Source: Bacillota bacterium (GTDB lineage: Bacteria; Bacillota; SHA-98; Ch115; JABLXJ01). Taken from it: a DNA stretch of 64,000 nt. The notes beneath the pieces were generated by a model. It saw only the letters and a list, made by a program, of their open reading frames with translations. It did not search any database and had not been told where the DNA came from. The stretch lies in the NCBI GenBank assembly GCA_013178125.1, contig JABLXJ010000006.1, positions 92,631-156,630 on the forward strand, given 5' to 3'. Both the position numbers and the translations under genes were made by a program. Positions 34,374-42,329 of this stretch are shown piece after piece. The first letter of the stretch is position 1. Each line of letters begins with the position of its first letter.

Positions 34374-35576
34374 ATGAAACAGAGCCATGCGGACGTAACC
34401 TTGAATTTGAACTCGATTTCGAACCGTTTGAAAGGGCCTATAACTGGCCTGATCTCATTCTTCACAAGCCTGGCTACATTCTTCAGGGTCGTGACCGGGG
34501 TTTTCCCCGTCGTGTCCGCGGAATTATCAAGGTGGGAGCTCAAACTCGAAACGTGCCCGGACCTGGAGCTGAGAGCTCAGGCGCTCGCCAGCATCCGCCT
34601 CAAGCGTTTCCACGCCCAGGGTGGGAGCATATATGCCCTTCTCCACCCGGTGCCCCCGGGTATGCGGCGACAGGTTATAAACCTGATAGTGGCATTTCAA
34701 ACGATAAGCGATTACCTGGACAATCTCTGCGATTGCGTGGGGTGCCTTGATGAACAGGCATTCAGGTCCCTCCATATGGCCATGATCGACGCACTCAACC
34801 CTGGTTCTGGCCATGGCTGGGGGCATGGCCCGCACCATGGCCCTGATGCCGCCCTGGGTGCATGCACATACTATGAAACTTTTCCGCACCGAGACGATGG
34901 GGGCTACCTTGAAGCCCTGGTGAGCGAGTGCTGGAAAAACGCGAGGGATTTGCCGGCCTTTGATACAATCCGGGCCGAGGCGAGCCGCCTCACAGGCCTT
35001 TATTGCGACCTCCAGGTCTATAAGCATCTTGACCCGGCAATCAGGGAGACCCGGCTCATAAGATGGTTCCAGGCCTACGAGTCCCAGTTCCCGGGGATTT
35101 ACTGGTGGGAATTCGCGGCCGCTGCCGGCTCTACCCTGTGCGTTTTCGCCCTCTTCAGTTCCGCAGCCCGGGGACGGGAGCACGGCCGCCTCTCGGAGAG
35201 AGAGGTCCAGGCTATAGTCAAGGCATACTTCCCCTGGATTTGCGGCCTTCACATACTATTGGACTACATCATCGATCAGAAGGAGGACGAGGGCAACGGC
35301 GCCCTAAACTTCGTCAGATGTTACCCCAGCGATGAAATCAGGGATACGCGGCTCAAATTCTTTGTGGCCCAATCCCTCGCGAAGGCATCCTTCCTCCACA
35401 ACCCCGGATTCCACAGGACCGTGGTTAAAGGCCTTTTGGCCCTCTACCTGTCAGATCCCAAAGTTGAGGCGCAGGGCATGCGCTGCCTCGCTGACGAGCT
35501 CCTTGCGATAGCCGGCCTGGACGCAAAGGTCGCCCGCTGGCTCTGCACCCAGCTTCGACGCATAAGAATAATCTAA
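34374..35576 (+). CDS. DUF2600/YtpB-type large terpene synthase
   Basis: A 400-residue all-helical protein of the DUF2600 family. B. subtilis YtpB of this family converts tetraprenyl diphosphate to beta-curcumene-type C35 or C20 terpenes. Family signatures visible: VAFQTISDYLDNLCDCVG (about 106-123), with the Asp-rich DYLDNLCD, FPGIYWWEFAAAAGSTL (about 240-256), and YFPWICGLHILLDYIIDQKED (split: YFPWICGLHI, LLDYIIDQKED; about 290-310), the second Asp motif. Cytosolic or membrane-associated. A polyprenyl diphosphate synthase gene lies convergently 107 bp downstream and could supply the substrate. The stop codon forms the first unit of a tetranucleotide tract. Confidence 0.9.
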   Translation: MKQSHADVTLNLNSISNRLKGPITGLISFFTSLATFFRVVTGVFPVVSAELSRWELKLETCPDLELRAQALASIRLKRFHAQGGSIYALLHPVPPGMRRQVINLIVAFQTISDYLDNLCDCVGCLDEQAFRSLHMAMIDALNPGSGHGWGHGPHHGPDAALGACTYYETFPHRDDGGYLEALVSECWKNARDLPAFDTIRAEASRLTGLYCDLQVYKHLDPAIRETRLIRWFQAYESQFPGIYWWEFAAAAGSTLCVFALFSSAARGREHGRLSEREVQAIVKAYFPWICGLHILLDYIIDQKEDEGNGALNFVRCYPSDEIRDTRLKFFVAQSLAKASFLHNPGFHRTVVKGLLALYLSDPKVEAQGMRCLADELLAIAGLDAKVARWLCTQLRRIRII

Positions 35577-35645
35577 CTAACTAACTAACTAACTACTTAC
35601 TTACCTACCTACCTACCTGCCTGCCTGCCTGCCTGCCTGCCTAGC
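35574..35645. repeat. Tetranucleotide microsatellite (TAAC then CTAC/CTGC units)
   Basis: From the TAA stop of the DUF2600 gene the DNA reads as about five TAAC units, then CTTA, then four CCTA/CTAC units, then six CTGC units, and decays into related words to about 35665. The register is kept across the changes, so the tract evolved by slippage with single-base drift. Confidence 0.9.
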
Positions 35646-35682
35646 TACCCGACTATCTACCTAATGCCTCTCTGCTTCCTGT

Positions 35683-36696
35683 CTACCTGTCGCGGATCAA
35701 GACCTGGTCCGCGACAGCCTCCAGATAGGTCTTTGAGAACCCGTCAGGCATCTCGGCCAGGCAGGCCTTGGCCTCCTCTACATGATGCCCGGCCCTCTGG
35801 TAGGCGTAATCAAGCGCGCCGCTCGCGCGCGCCCACTCACATACGGTTTTAATATCATCGCGGGAGGGCTGGCGCCCCGCCAGGATCCTCTTTACCTCCG
35901 GCGAAAACCTCACATCCCGCAGCATATAGAGAACGGGGAGAGTCAAAACACCAGATAGAAGATCGAGCCCGGCTGGCTTGCCCGTAGCCCCCTCCTCGCC
36001 AGTGAAGTCAAGCAGATCATCGGTTATCTGGAACGCACAGCCCAGCTCAAGCCCGTATCTCATCATCGCCCTTGCCTGTCTCTCGGGGGCCCGCCCGATG
36101 ATGGCGCCGGCGTAACAAGAAACCCCCATGAGGTGAGCCGTCTTCTTGCGGATCTGGTCCATATAATCTGCCTCGGTGAGGTCGCAGTTGAATGTCTGGC
36201 ACGTCTGCTCGATCTCGCCCTCGCACATAACCGCAATCGCCTCAGACATGAGCCTTACAAGGCCGAGCCGCCCGTCATGGTCCAGCCGGCCCAGGGTAGT
36301 CAATGCGCGGGCAAACAGAAAATCACCAGCCAGGACCGACACGTGATTCCCCCACAGGGCGTTTACTGTTTCCCTGCCCCTCCTGGTACGCGCCCCGTCT
36401 ATAATATCGTCGTGGATGAGGGAGGCCATGTGGATTAACTCGGTGGTGGCGGCCACCTCTATAGCCCCCTCGGGGTCATGCGGGAAGAAACGGGCAGACA
36501 GGATTACAAGCAAAGGCCTGATCCGTTTGCCGCCCCCGGCAATAAGATACCTACACAAGTCGCCGATGAAACGAGATTGCGCCGATGCTAACTCCCGGAG
36601 CCGTTCCTCAACCTTCTCCATATCGGCGACGATCTCCGGCATGGTAAGGTTCCCGGCCTGCGGGGTCTTGAGTCTCTCAGCCACCTGGATGCCCAC
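35683..36696 (-). CDS. All-trans polyprenyl diphosphate synthase
   Basis: Elongates allylic diphosphates with isopentenyl diphosphate to a C30-C40 chain for quinones or other terpenoids. The 337 residues have both aspartate-rich motifs: DDIID (96-100) followed by GARTRRG, and DDLLD (226-230), plus GGGKRIRPLL (54-63) binding the homoallylic substrate. The small residues before the first motif (ASLIH) suggest a long product. The GTG start has AGGAGG upstream. The enzyme looks like the homomeric or catalytic HepT-type subunit; no HepS partner is in view. Neighbouring DUF2600 gene uses such products in Bacillus. Confidence 0.92.
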   Translation of the reverse strand: MGIQVAERLKTPQAGNLTMPEIVADMEKVEERLRELASAQSRFIGDLCRYLIAGGGKRIRPLLVILSARFFPHDPEGAIEVAATTELIHMASLIHDDIIDGARTRRGRETVNALWGNHVSVLAGDFLFARALTTLGRLDHDGRLGLVRLMSEAIAVMCEGEIEQTCQTFNCDLTEADYMDQIRKKTAHLMGVSCYAGAIIGRAPERQARAMMRYGLELGCAFQITDDLLDFTGEEGATGKPAGLDLLSGVLTLPVLYMLRDVRFSPEVKRILAGRQPSRDDIKTVCEWARASGALDYAYQRAGHHVEEAKACLAEMPDGFSKTYLEAVADQVLIRDR

Positions 36697-36911
36697 TGTC
36701 AGAAATCCTCCTAATGATCACAAGATTTGGCTGCAGGTTCTACGAATCTTGCAGTAACCCCTGGCAGTCCATACCGGCTCTGCCCTGGTAATCTGCGCTG
36801 GCAAGGGTTACAGGACCTGCAGTCTCTACATTAGTGTGACCACTTTTTGCCGCGGGCAACCAGGGAATAGGGAATATGGTCGCATGAATATGGTCGCATG
36901 CATAATACGGC

Positions 36912-36940
36912 TGGCGCCCCGCCTGAGTGGCGGGGCGCCA
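36912..36940 (-). terminator. Perfect 11-bp GC hairpin after the 85-residue gene
   Basis: TGGCGCCCCGC and GCGGGGCGCCA pair perfectly around a 7-base loop, 20 bp after the stop of the minus-strand gene. There is no long T-run, so it may be a weak terminator or an mRNA 3'-end stabiliser. Confidence 0.55.
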
Positions 36941-36960
36941 TAAACCCGGAATTCTAAGGT

Positions 36961-37218
36961 TTAAAGCTCCTTTATCCGTTCGCATGCCTTTTTAAGGGCG
37001 GGGTGTAACTCCGTATCGACCTTTGGCATCAGGACCTCGAGGAGCTTGTCGCAGGCCTCAGCCTTATCCTTGAACACCTTGTCGGCTACAGAAGCGTCAA
37101 CAGCCTGCTTGAATGCGTATTCGATGCTCTGGCCCATCTTTTTTGCGGTCAGGAAGATATCCTCGTACTTCTTTGTGCCCTTCTTGCCCCCGAAGAGCCC
37201 GGACAGAAATCCCGCCAT
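36961..37218 (-). CDS. Conserved-looking small helical protein, unknown
   Basis: An 85-residue soluble, charged, mostly helical protein. It starts MAGFLSGLFGGKKGTKKYED, with a Gly/Phe-rich first ten residues that may contact membrane or protein, and then has two helices (about 20-50 and 52-82) ending ACERIKEL. Two Cys residues are present. No known domain is recognised. The ATG has GGGGG with a TTATGAAGC spacer upstream. It stands alone with a hairpin after its stop. Confidence 0.65.
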   Translation of the reverse strand: MAGFLSGLFGGKKGTKKYEDIFLTAKKMGQSIEYAFKQAVDASVADKVFKDKAEACDKLLEVLMPKVDTELHPALKKACERIKEL

Positions 37219-37451
37219 GCTTCATAAACCCCCTCATCATGTTTGTATAGCACTTAGCCTATCCCTTCCATAGGCACCCCTCATGTACCCTACGCGCCCT
37301 GCTCAATTTGTTTCTATTTATTTCTATACATCATATCTTGCTTTGCCGCAATTCTTCTTCGACGTATGTGTAAATAATCCTTCCATGGAATCCGAGGAGG
37401 CCCGAGAAAAAGTGCTAAGATTTGCTTGATGCCGGGATGCATCGCGTCCTG
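37219..37451. other. Divergent intergenic spacer
   Basis: No gene is seen between the minus-strand 85-residue gene and the leader of the serine hydrolase gene. The first part is pyrimidine-rich and AT-rich without repeats of note. Confidence 0.4.
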
Positions 37452-37571
37452 TATAATATTTTAGGAGTAGCGGAGCGGCCGCAGGGGTTTACCCAGGTGG
37501 GCCCGGACTGGATAGCGGCGCACCGCTCCGTCACATGAGCGCGGACTTTTGGGAGAGGGGAGAATTGAACC
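37452..37571 (+). promoter_or_regulatory. Promoter -10 and structured 5' leader of the serine hydrolase gene
   Basis: TATAAT at 37452-37457 (preceded by CTG, no good -35) is followed by CGGAGCGG (37471-37478) and CCGCTCCG (37523-37530), perfect arms enclosing a 44-base G-rich loop region. The closed stem would be placed at about +7 of the transcript and ends 30 bases before the GGGGAG ribosome site. The layout is that of a structured leader RNA, but it does not match any riboswitch consensus I know. Confidence 0.5.
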
Positions 37572-38582
37572 ATGCCTTACAGAATATTTAGGATAATAGC
37601 GGCGATCCTCCTGGGCGCCGTGATAATAGCCTTCTCGCTCCAGGCCCTCGGGCGGGGGACGACAGGCAACGGGCGAGGCGGGTGGCCCTTTGATTCAGGC
37701 TCGACACCACGGGAGGCGAGCCCACAGGCGAAGGAGGGTAACGATGAGACCATGAACACCGGAGACAATTCCTGGCCCGGATCCACGGATCATGGCGGGC
37801 GCGAGAGCCTATCCAGCTCGCCTGACTATGAGCCGCTGAGGGAACAGCTCACTGACTACATCGCAGCGACTGGGGCGACCTACGGGATCTATTTCAAGGA
37901 CCTTAAATCCGGCACGACTATGGAGATCAATGCCAGCGAGCCCATAACGGCGGCAAGCACAGTTAAGATCCCTGTTGTATTGTACCTGAACGAGCTTATA
38001 GCCCAGGGCAAGCTGGACTGGGATGACAGGGTCACGTATTACAAGGAGAGCGACTACCAGGATGGGGCCGGCATACTGCAATTTACGGCGCGTGACGGCG
38101 ACCGATACTCCCTGAGGGTGCTCGCAAACCTGGCGATCACCATAAGCGATAACGTCGCCAACAGGATGCTCATGCGGTATTTGGGGAAGGAGAATATAAA
38201 GCTGTATATGGAGGGGATCGGCGGGAAGACGGTATTCCCGGACGGGGCGAATATTACCACGGCTGCCGATATGGGCGCCTACATGCAGGCTGTCCTCGAC
38301 TTCAACGAGCGGCACCCGGAGCTTGGGGCGCGCCTCCTGGATGACATGTCACACCCCATATATCATGTGGGTCTTCCGGGAAAGCTGCCGGAGAATTTGA
38401 CAGTCGCCCATAAGGAGGGCGATGTGTGGGGTGTAGCCAACGACGCTGGCATAGTATTCGCACCACGGCCTTACATCCTCGTTGTGCTTTCAAGGGGGAT
38501 TTACGATCTGGACCAGGGTTTCGGGAACATAGCCCAGATATCACGGATGGTATATGATTACCAGATGAACATTTCGAACTAA
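37572..38582 (+). CDS. Membrane-anchored serine hydrolase (class A beta-lactamase-like)
   Basis: An extracytoplasmic 336-residue protein with a membrane anchor (about 7-26) and a Ser/Gly/Pro-rich linker (27-85), then the penicillin-recognising serine fold. The nucleophile motif is STVK (129-132), the second motif ISDN (about 191-194), and the third motif is HKEG rather than KTG. The Glu of the omega loop that class A beta-lactamases need (ExxLN) is not visible at its expected place. This makes a peptidoglycan D,D-peptidase or other serine hydrolase more likely than antibiotic hydrolysis. GGGGAG lies 10 bases before the ATG. Confidence 0.82.
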   Translation: MPYRIFRIIAAILLGAVIIAFSLQALGRGTTGNGRGGWPFDSGSTPREASPQAKEGNDETMNTGDNSWPGSTDHGGRESLSSSPDYEPLREQLTDYIAATGATYGIYFKDLKSGTTMEINASEPITAASTVKIPVVLYLNELIAQGKLDWDDRVTYYKESDYQDGAGILQFTARDGDRYSLRVLANLAITISDNVANRMLMRYLGKENIKLYMEGIGGKTVFPDGANITTAADMGAYMQAVLDFNERHPELGARLLDDMSHPIYHVGLPGKLPENLTVAHKEGDVWGVANDAGIVFAPRPYILVVLSRGIYDLDQGFGNIAQISRMVYDYQMNISN

Positions 38583-38619
38583 AGCCGTTCTGACCACGGA
38601 ATCTGTGATCCCGAATCCC

Positions 38620-38746
38620 AGATTCTGTGATATAATATATTCATAGAGAATTATAGATAAGTTGGAGGAGCTAATGTCTTAACGACTGCCCGCCTCTGAG
38701 AGAAGCGGCTTGAGTAGGGGGTGGGCTTCCTGGTGGGGTATCTGCC
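38620..38746 (+). promoter_or_regulatory. Leader with -10 box and a two-codon mini-ORF
   Basis: TATAAT at 38631-38636 starts a leader that holds GGAGGAG (38664-38670) and then ATG-TCT-TAA (38674-38682), a minimal ORF with a strong ribosome site. Then a GC-rich stretch with potential pairing (CCGCCTCTGAGAGAAGCGG, 38689-38707) leads to the real start at 38747. A stalling or initiation-competition control is possible. Confidence 0.45.
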
Positions 38747-39325
38747 ATGATAAGCAAGGAAAAGAAAATCGAAGCACTCGGCAACTTCACAGCGATGGTA
38801 GCAAATAACCCGGCCCTGACATACCTGATGGGGTACCTGACGGGACAGGTGGATCGCGTTCATTTCGTCAGGGACCTTGGCTCAGCCAAGATCGCAGTCA
38901 GGATATCCCAGGGCAGGGTTACCGTCTGGCCCGCTGAACCGTTTCGCGCTACTGTATCCGGGTTGATCATCCTCAACCCGATCTCTTTTGCAGCTGCAGT
39001 GGCCAATATGGAGGACCCTATATGTGTGTCATTGAGTTTCGAAGACCTTGAGAACACGCCCTGGTACCAGGAGGTCCTGCTCCCCGATGTCTCATATGTA
39101 AAGAATGCGGAGGAAGCCGCGGAAGATAAGGTGAAAGAGCTCAGGTCCGAAATGGACATGACCCTGGACATGTACAGGGAGTGCAAGAGATTATTGGAAA
39201 AAGACACGGGTGACAGGCGCAAAGAGCTTGATTATTACCTGACCGTTGCCCAAAACCAGCTGAGGGAGCTGAATCGCCAGCTCGAGCAGGTCATTCTGCA
39301 GATAAACCGCTTCGCAAGGAGATGA
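38747..39325 (+). CDS. UPF0302/YpiB-like protein
   Basis: A 192-residue soluble protein. The N-terminal half resembles the YpiB/UPF0302 family: LMGYLTGQVDRVHFVRDLG (27-45), then VWPAEPFRATVSGLIILNP (about 60-78) and EDPICVSLSFEDLENTPWYQ (88-107), followed by a helical C-terminal part (about 118-190) with KELDYYLTVAQNQLRELNRQ, which is like the IDEAL-type helix of YpiB. The match is by pattern, not strong identity, so the assignment is tentative. YpiB has no defined biochemical function. The gene has its own -10 and leader and stands alone. Confidence 0.5.
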   Translation: MISKEKKIEALGNFTAMVANNPALTYLMGYLTGQVDRVHFVRDLGSAKIAVRISQGRVTVWPAEPFRATVSGLIILNPISFAAAVANMEDPICVSLSFEDLENTPWYQEVLLPDVSYVKNAEEAAEDKVKELRSEMDMTLDMYRECKRLLEKDTGDRRKELDYYLTVAQNQLRELNRQLEQVILQINRFARR

Positions 39326-39633
39326 AAAACCCGTACACCTGCTGTGCCCTATACTGCCCCCCGCTCGCGCAGCCTGTCAAGCGCCACGCCCTACCAAGTT
39401 CGACAGGACCCCCCGAATCCCTCCGGCAGCCGGAAACAATCCTGGGCCGTCCCCGGCCACCATACCAGGCCGTCGCCTAAATGATCATGAGCGCTGATTT
39501 AGCGAGTCATGCACCGCCCACATCGCTCGTATATATTCATAAGGCGCCTATTCATAAAGCGCCACGACTATACGGGAGCTACGGCGATCACGATCCGATC
39601 ATACATACGTGAATGGAGCCAGGAGGGTAACCT
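39326..39633. other. Intergenic region
   Basis: No gene or clear promoter. GC-rich for the first 170 bases. A small tandem duplication (TATTCATAAGGCGCC, TATTCATAAAGCGCC) lies at about 39534-39564, before the L,D-transpeptidase gene. Confidence 0.4.
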
Positions 39634-40644
39634 GTGAAGCGCACGAAAGCCCCCGCCAGATTATTTACCAGACCACCTGCATCCATTCTGGCGATACTGG
39701 CTGCTCTGGTCGTGGCTGGTCTAGTCTTGAGTCTTGCGCCCCCTGCTGCGCGGCGTGTTGCAGCTAAGGGCTCTGCAACGTTCAAGGCCTGCCCCCTGCA
39801 GTGTGAGATCGACAGGGAGCTCTACCTCGAGGACCCGCCACTGAGGGGCCACGATGTGATTGAACTCCAGCTGCGCCTCAGACAGCTCGGCCTCTACAAG
39901 GGGAAGGTCGATGGGGTTTTCGGCAGGTCCACGGCCCAATCCGTCAGGAGGTTTCAGTTACGGGCTGGCCTCAGGCCGGACGGGGTCGTGCGGAGCGAGA
40001 CATGGGATAAACTGGGGGAAGGCATCCGCGCCCCGGTGATTCAGGCCGCCACCCCCCGCCCGCCGGGCAAGGTCAAGCTCGTCGTGAACGTTGATGAACT
40101 TACCCTGACGGTTTATTCGGGTGAAAAGGTATACAAGACCTACCCCATCGCGATCGGAGAGTGGACAACGCCCACCCAGCTTGGCGAGTTTACGATAATA
40201 GACAAGGGCTACAATCCGGGCGGGCCGTTCGGCACGAGATGGCTCGGCCTCAACGTGCCCTGGGGGAGCTACGGTATCCACGGGACGAATCGACCCTGGA
40301 GCATCGGAACGGCCGCAAGCCAGGGGTGCATCAGAATGTTCAACGAGCACGTGGAGGAGGTATTCGACCTGGTATCAATAGGCACAAAAGTCATCATAAC
40401 AGGGCAGTATCTCGAGGAGGACCTGGTCACCGGGGTTGAACGCGAGTTGAGGCCGGGCGATACAGGCAAGGACATCAGGTATGTGCAATACCGCCTGCGC
40501 CAGGCGGGTTTCGATCCCGGTCCCATTGACGGGTGGTTTGGCCCGGGAATGCAGAATGCAGTCAGGCGATTACAGGATTTTTATTGTTTGCCCGAAACCG
40601 GCGTGGTTGGCGTAAATGAGCTCTATGTCCTGGGCCTGCGCTGA
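39634..40644 (+). CDS. L,D-transpeptidase with two peptidoglycan-binding domains
   Basis: Cross-links or modifies peptidoglycan outside the membrane. The 336 residues start at GTG behind AGGAGGG and have a signal anchor (about 17-38), a first peptidoglycan-binding domain (about 68-130, VIELQLRLRQLGLYKGKVDG then FGRSTAQSVRRFQ), the YkuD catalytic domain (about 147-265) with H216 and C232 in the signature HGTNRPW...ASQGCIRM, and a second peptidoglycan-binding domain (about 272-334). The order PGB-YkuD-PGB is less common than one-sided forms. In spore-formers such enzymes often act in the spore coat or cortex; this may be so here. Confidence 0.92.
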   Translation: MKRTKAPARLFTRPPASILAILAALVVAGLVLSLAPPAARRVAAKGSATFKACPLQCEIDRELYLEDPPLRGHDVIELQLRLRQLGLYKGKVDGVFGRSTAQSVRRFQLRAGLRPDGVVRSETWDKLGEGIRAPVIQAATPRPPGKVKLVVNVDELTLTVYSGEKVYKTYPIAIGEWTTPTQLGEFTIIDKGYNPGGPFGTRWLGLNVPWGSYGIHGTNRPWSIGTAASQGCIRMFNEHVEEVFDLVSIGTKVIITGQYLEEDLVTGVERELRPGDTGKDIRYVQYRLRQAGFDPGPIDGWFGPGMQNAVRRLQDFYCLPETGVVGVNELYVLGLR

Positions 40645-40805
40645 GGGGAACCGCTCTGGGACTGGGAAACCGTCCCATTATTATAGTCCTATATTATACC
40701 CTATAACCCGGCCATGCCGCGACCCGGCCCAGATGGGTCCGGATGGGTGGCGCGCGGGGGGATGAGGGTGGAAATGTGGAAATGAGGATGGGGGTGGGCG
40801 TTGGG

Positions 40806-42329
40806 ATGAGAATTACAAGAATAATGAGGATCATAAAATGGGTTGTGATAACCCTTTTGACGCTAGGGGCCTGCGCGGCCGTCGGGATCCCGCTCGCCCA
40901 CCCCGAGGTCCTGCCACCGCACCGCTACCACCCCCGCGCCGTCTACTACAGGCTCCGGGGCATTACAGTACATCCCCTTGTGCCGGTAGATCCTGACAAG
41001 AAGCAGGATCTCGAGGTATGGGAGACCGATTGGCCCGTGGAGGCCACCGGCAAGGTCCCGTACCGGGAGTTCTTGAAGAGATTGATCGCCGAGTTCAGGG
41101 GGCGCTACCCCAATGTCTCAATCGAATGCACCTTCCTACCATTCGGCGACTCAGATGAGAGGCTCAGGTCCGCCCTGGACATGGCGAGCCCTCCCGATAT
41201 ATATATTGGACCTTTCAATCCCCTCGTCGCGACAAGCGGCCTCGGCGTGCCGCTGACGGTCTTCCTCCCGGAGGAGCAACGGGCAACCCTCGAGCCTGCG
41301 GCCCTGGACCTTGTAACCTGCCGGGGAAACATTTGGGCCTGGCCAAGGTGGATTGAGCTATGGGGATGGGCGGGCAATGCATCGCTCCTTCGAAGGGTGG
41401 GCGTTGACCCCGAGGCCATAATCTCAGACGGCTGGACCTGGGAGGAATTCCTCGAGATAGGGCGGAAGCTGGTCCAGGGAAACGTCTCTGCGGGCCCCGG
41501 GCAGAAGGTCTATGGCCTCGCGCTGGACACGACACGCACCGATGCGTTTGAACACCTCTTGTTAAATGACGGCGTCCCTCCGCTGGGATGGACCAGGACC
41601 CAGCTAGCGGAGACAGCTGTCTTCCTTGAAAACCTCCGCAGGGAGGGGATAACGCCGCCGGAGCCTGGCGAGGCCTCCAGGGAGCTGTTGAAGCTGTTCT
41701 GGGAGGGGCGCGCGGCAGTGATAGGGCCTGCCGGCCCTGCGCTTACGCGTCACCTGTGGGAGAGGCAGGCGCGCATGAGGCTGCGCCAGGCCAGCTCAGG
41801 TGCGGTCACGGGCGTGGGCGCGGCGAATCCCATAGACTCGAGTCTTGCGCGGGTTGAGCCCGTCCTCCTTCCCATTCCGTCAAGGACTCAGGAGCTCAGG
41901 GCAACGCCCGCCGCGACGGTGGCTCTCCATATCTTCCGGCGCCCCGGGCGCGGTGCGGCGGCCGACGAGAGGGCCCGCGTCGCTGTGGAGCTAGCCCGGC
42001 ACCTGGCCTCAGGACGCGGGGCCTGGCTGGCGGCGAGATTGAAGGCCGTCCCGGCCTCCAGGGCGGACCAGGCCTGGTGGGCTGATGATTTCCAGTTCGG
42101 CCCCCTCGGCGGCCTCTTCATTCGAGAGGGTTTGAAGCACGCCCGGTCAGTAACGCCTGACCTGCCAGGTGATGTCGAGAAGCTCGACACGCTAAGGAAG
42201 CATGTGCTCGGGCCAGCCCTCGCGCAATTCTGGCACGGCAGGATCAATGCATCCCAGCTGGCAGAGGAGGTCGATGCGGGCGCTGCGCCAGGATCTCCAG
42301 GGCCTCCCGGTCGTCCGGGGCAACGATAA
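40806..42329 (+). CDS. Extracellular solute-binding lipoprotein, family 1
   Basis: A binding protein of the maltose/sugar (family 1) type. About 507 residues from ATG 40806; the start MRITRIMRIIKWVVITLLTL ends in lipobox LGAC, so Cys 22 would carry the lipid. Other in-frame ATGs upstream are poorly placed. Family-like segments include FLKRLIAEFRGRYPNVSIEC, PPDIYIGPFNPL and WTWEEFLEIGRKLVQG. It is long and has no permease or ATPase of the sugar type next to it, so the partners lie elsewhere or it is a sensor. Its end (PGSPGPPGRPGQR) overlaps the convergent ABC ATPase gene by 86 bp. Confidence 0.75.
   Translation: MRITRIMRIIKWVVITLLTLGACAAVGIPLAHPEVLPPHRYHPRAVYYRLRGITVHPLVPVDPDKKQDLEVWETDWPVEATGKVPYREFLKRLIAEFRGRYPNVSIECTFLPFGDSDERLRSALDMASPPDIYIGPFNPLVATSGLGVPLTVFLPEEQRATLEPAALDLVTCRGNIWAWPRWIELWGWAGNASLLRRVGVDPEAIISDGWTWEEFLEIGRKLVQGNVSAGPGQKVYGLALDTTRTDAFEHLLLNDGVPPLGWTRTQLAETAVFLENLRREGITPPEPGEASRELLKLFWEGRAAVIGPAGPALTRHLWERQARMRLRQASSGAVTGVGAANPIDSSLARVEPVLLPIPSRTQELRATPAATVALHIFRRPGRGAAADERARVAVELARHLASGRGAWLAARLKAVPASRADQAWWADDFQFGPLGGLFIREGLKHARSVTPDLPGDVEKLDTLRKHVLGPALAQFWHGRINASQLAEEVDAGAAPGSPGPPGRPGQR

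Noticed and set aside
35574..35645. The tetranucleotide tract as a CRISPR array
   Set aside because: Units are 4 bp with no spacers; it is a microsatellite.
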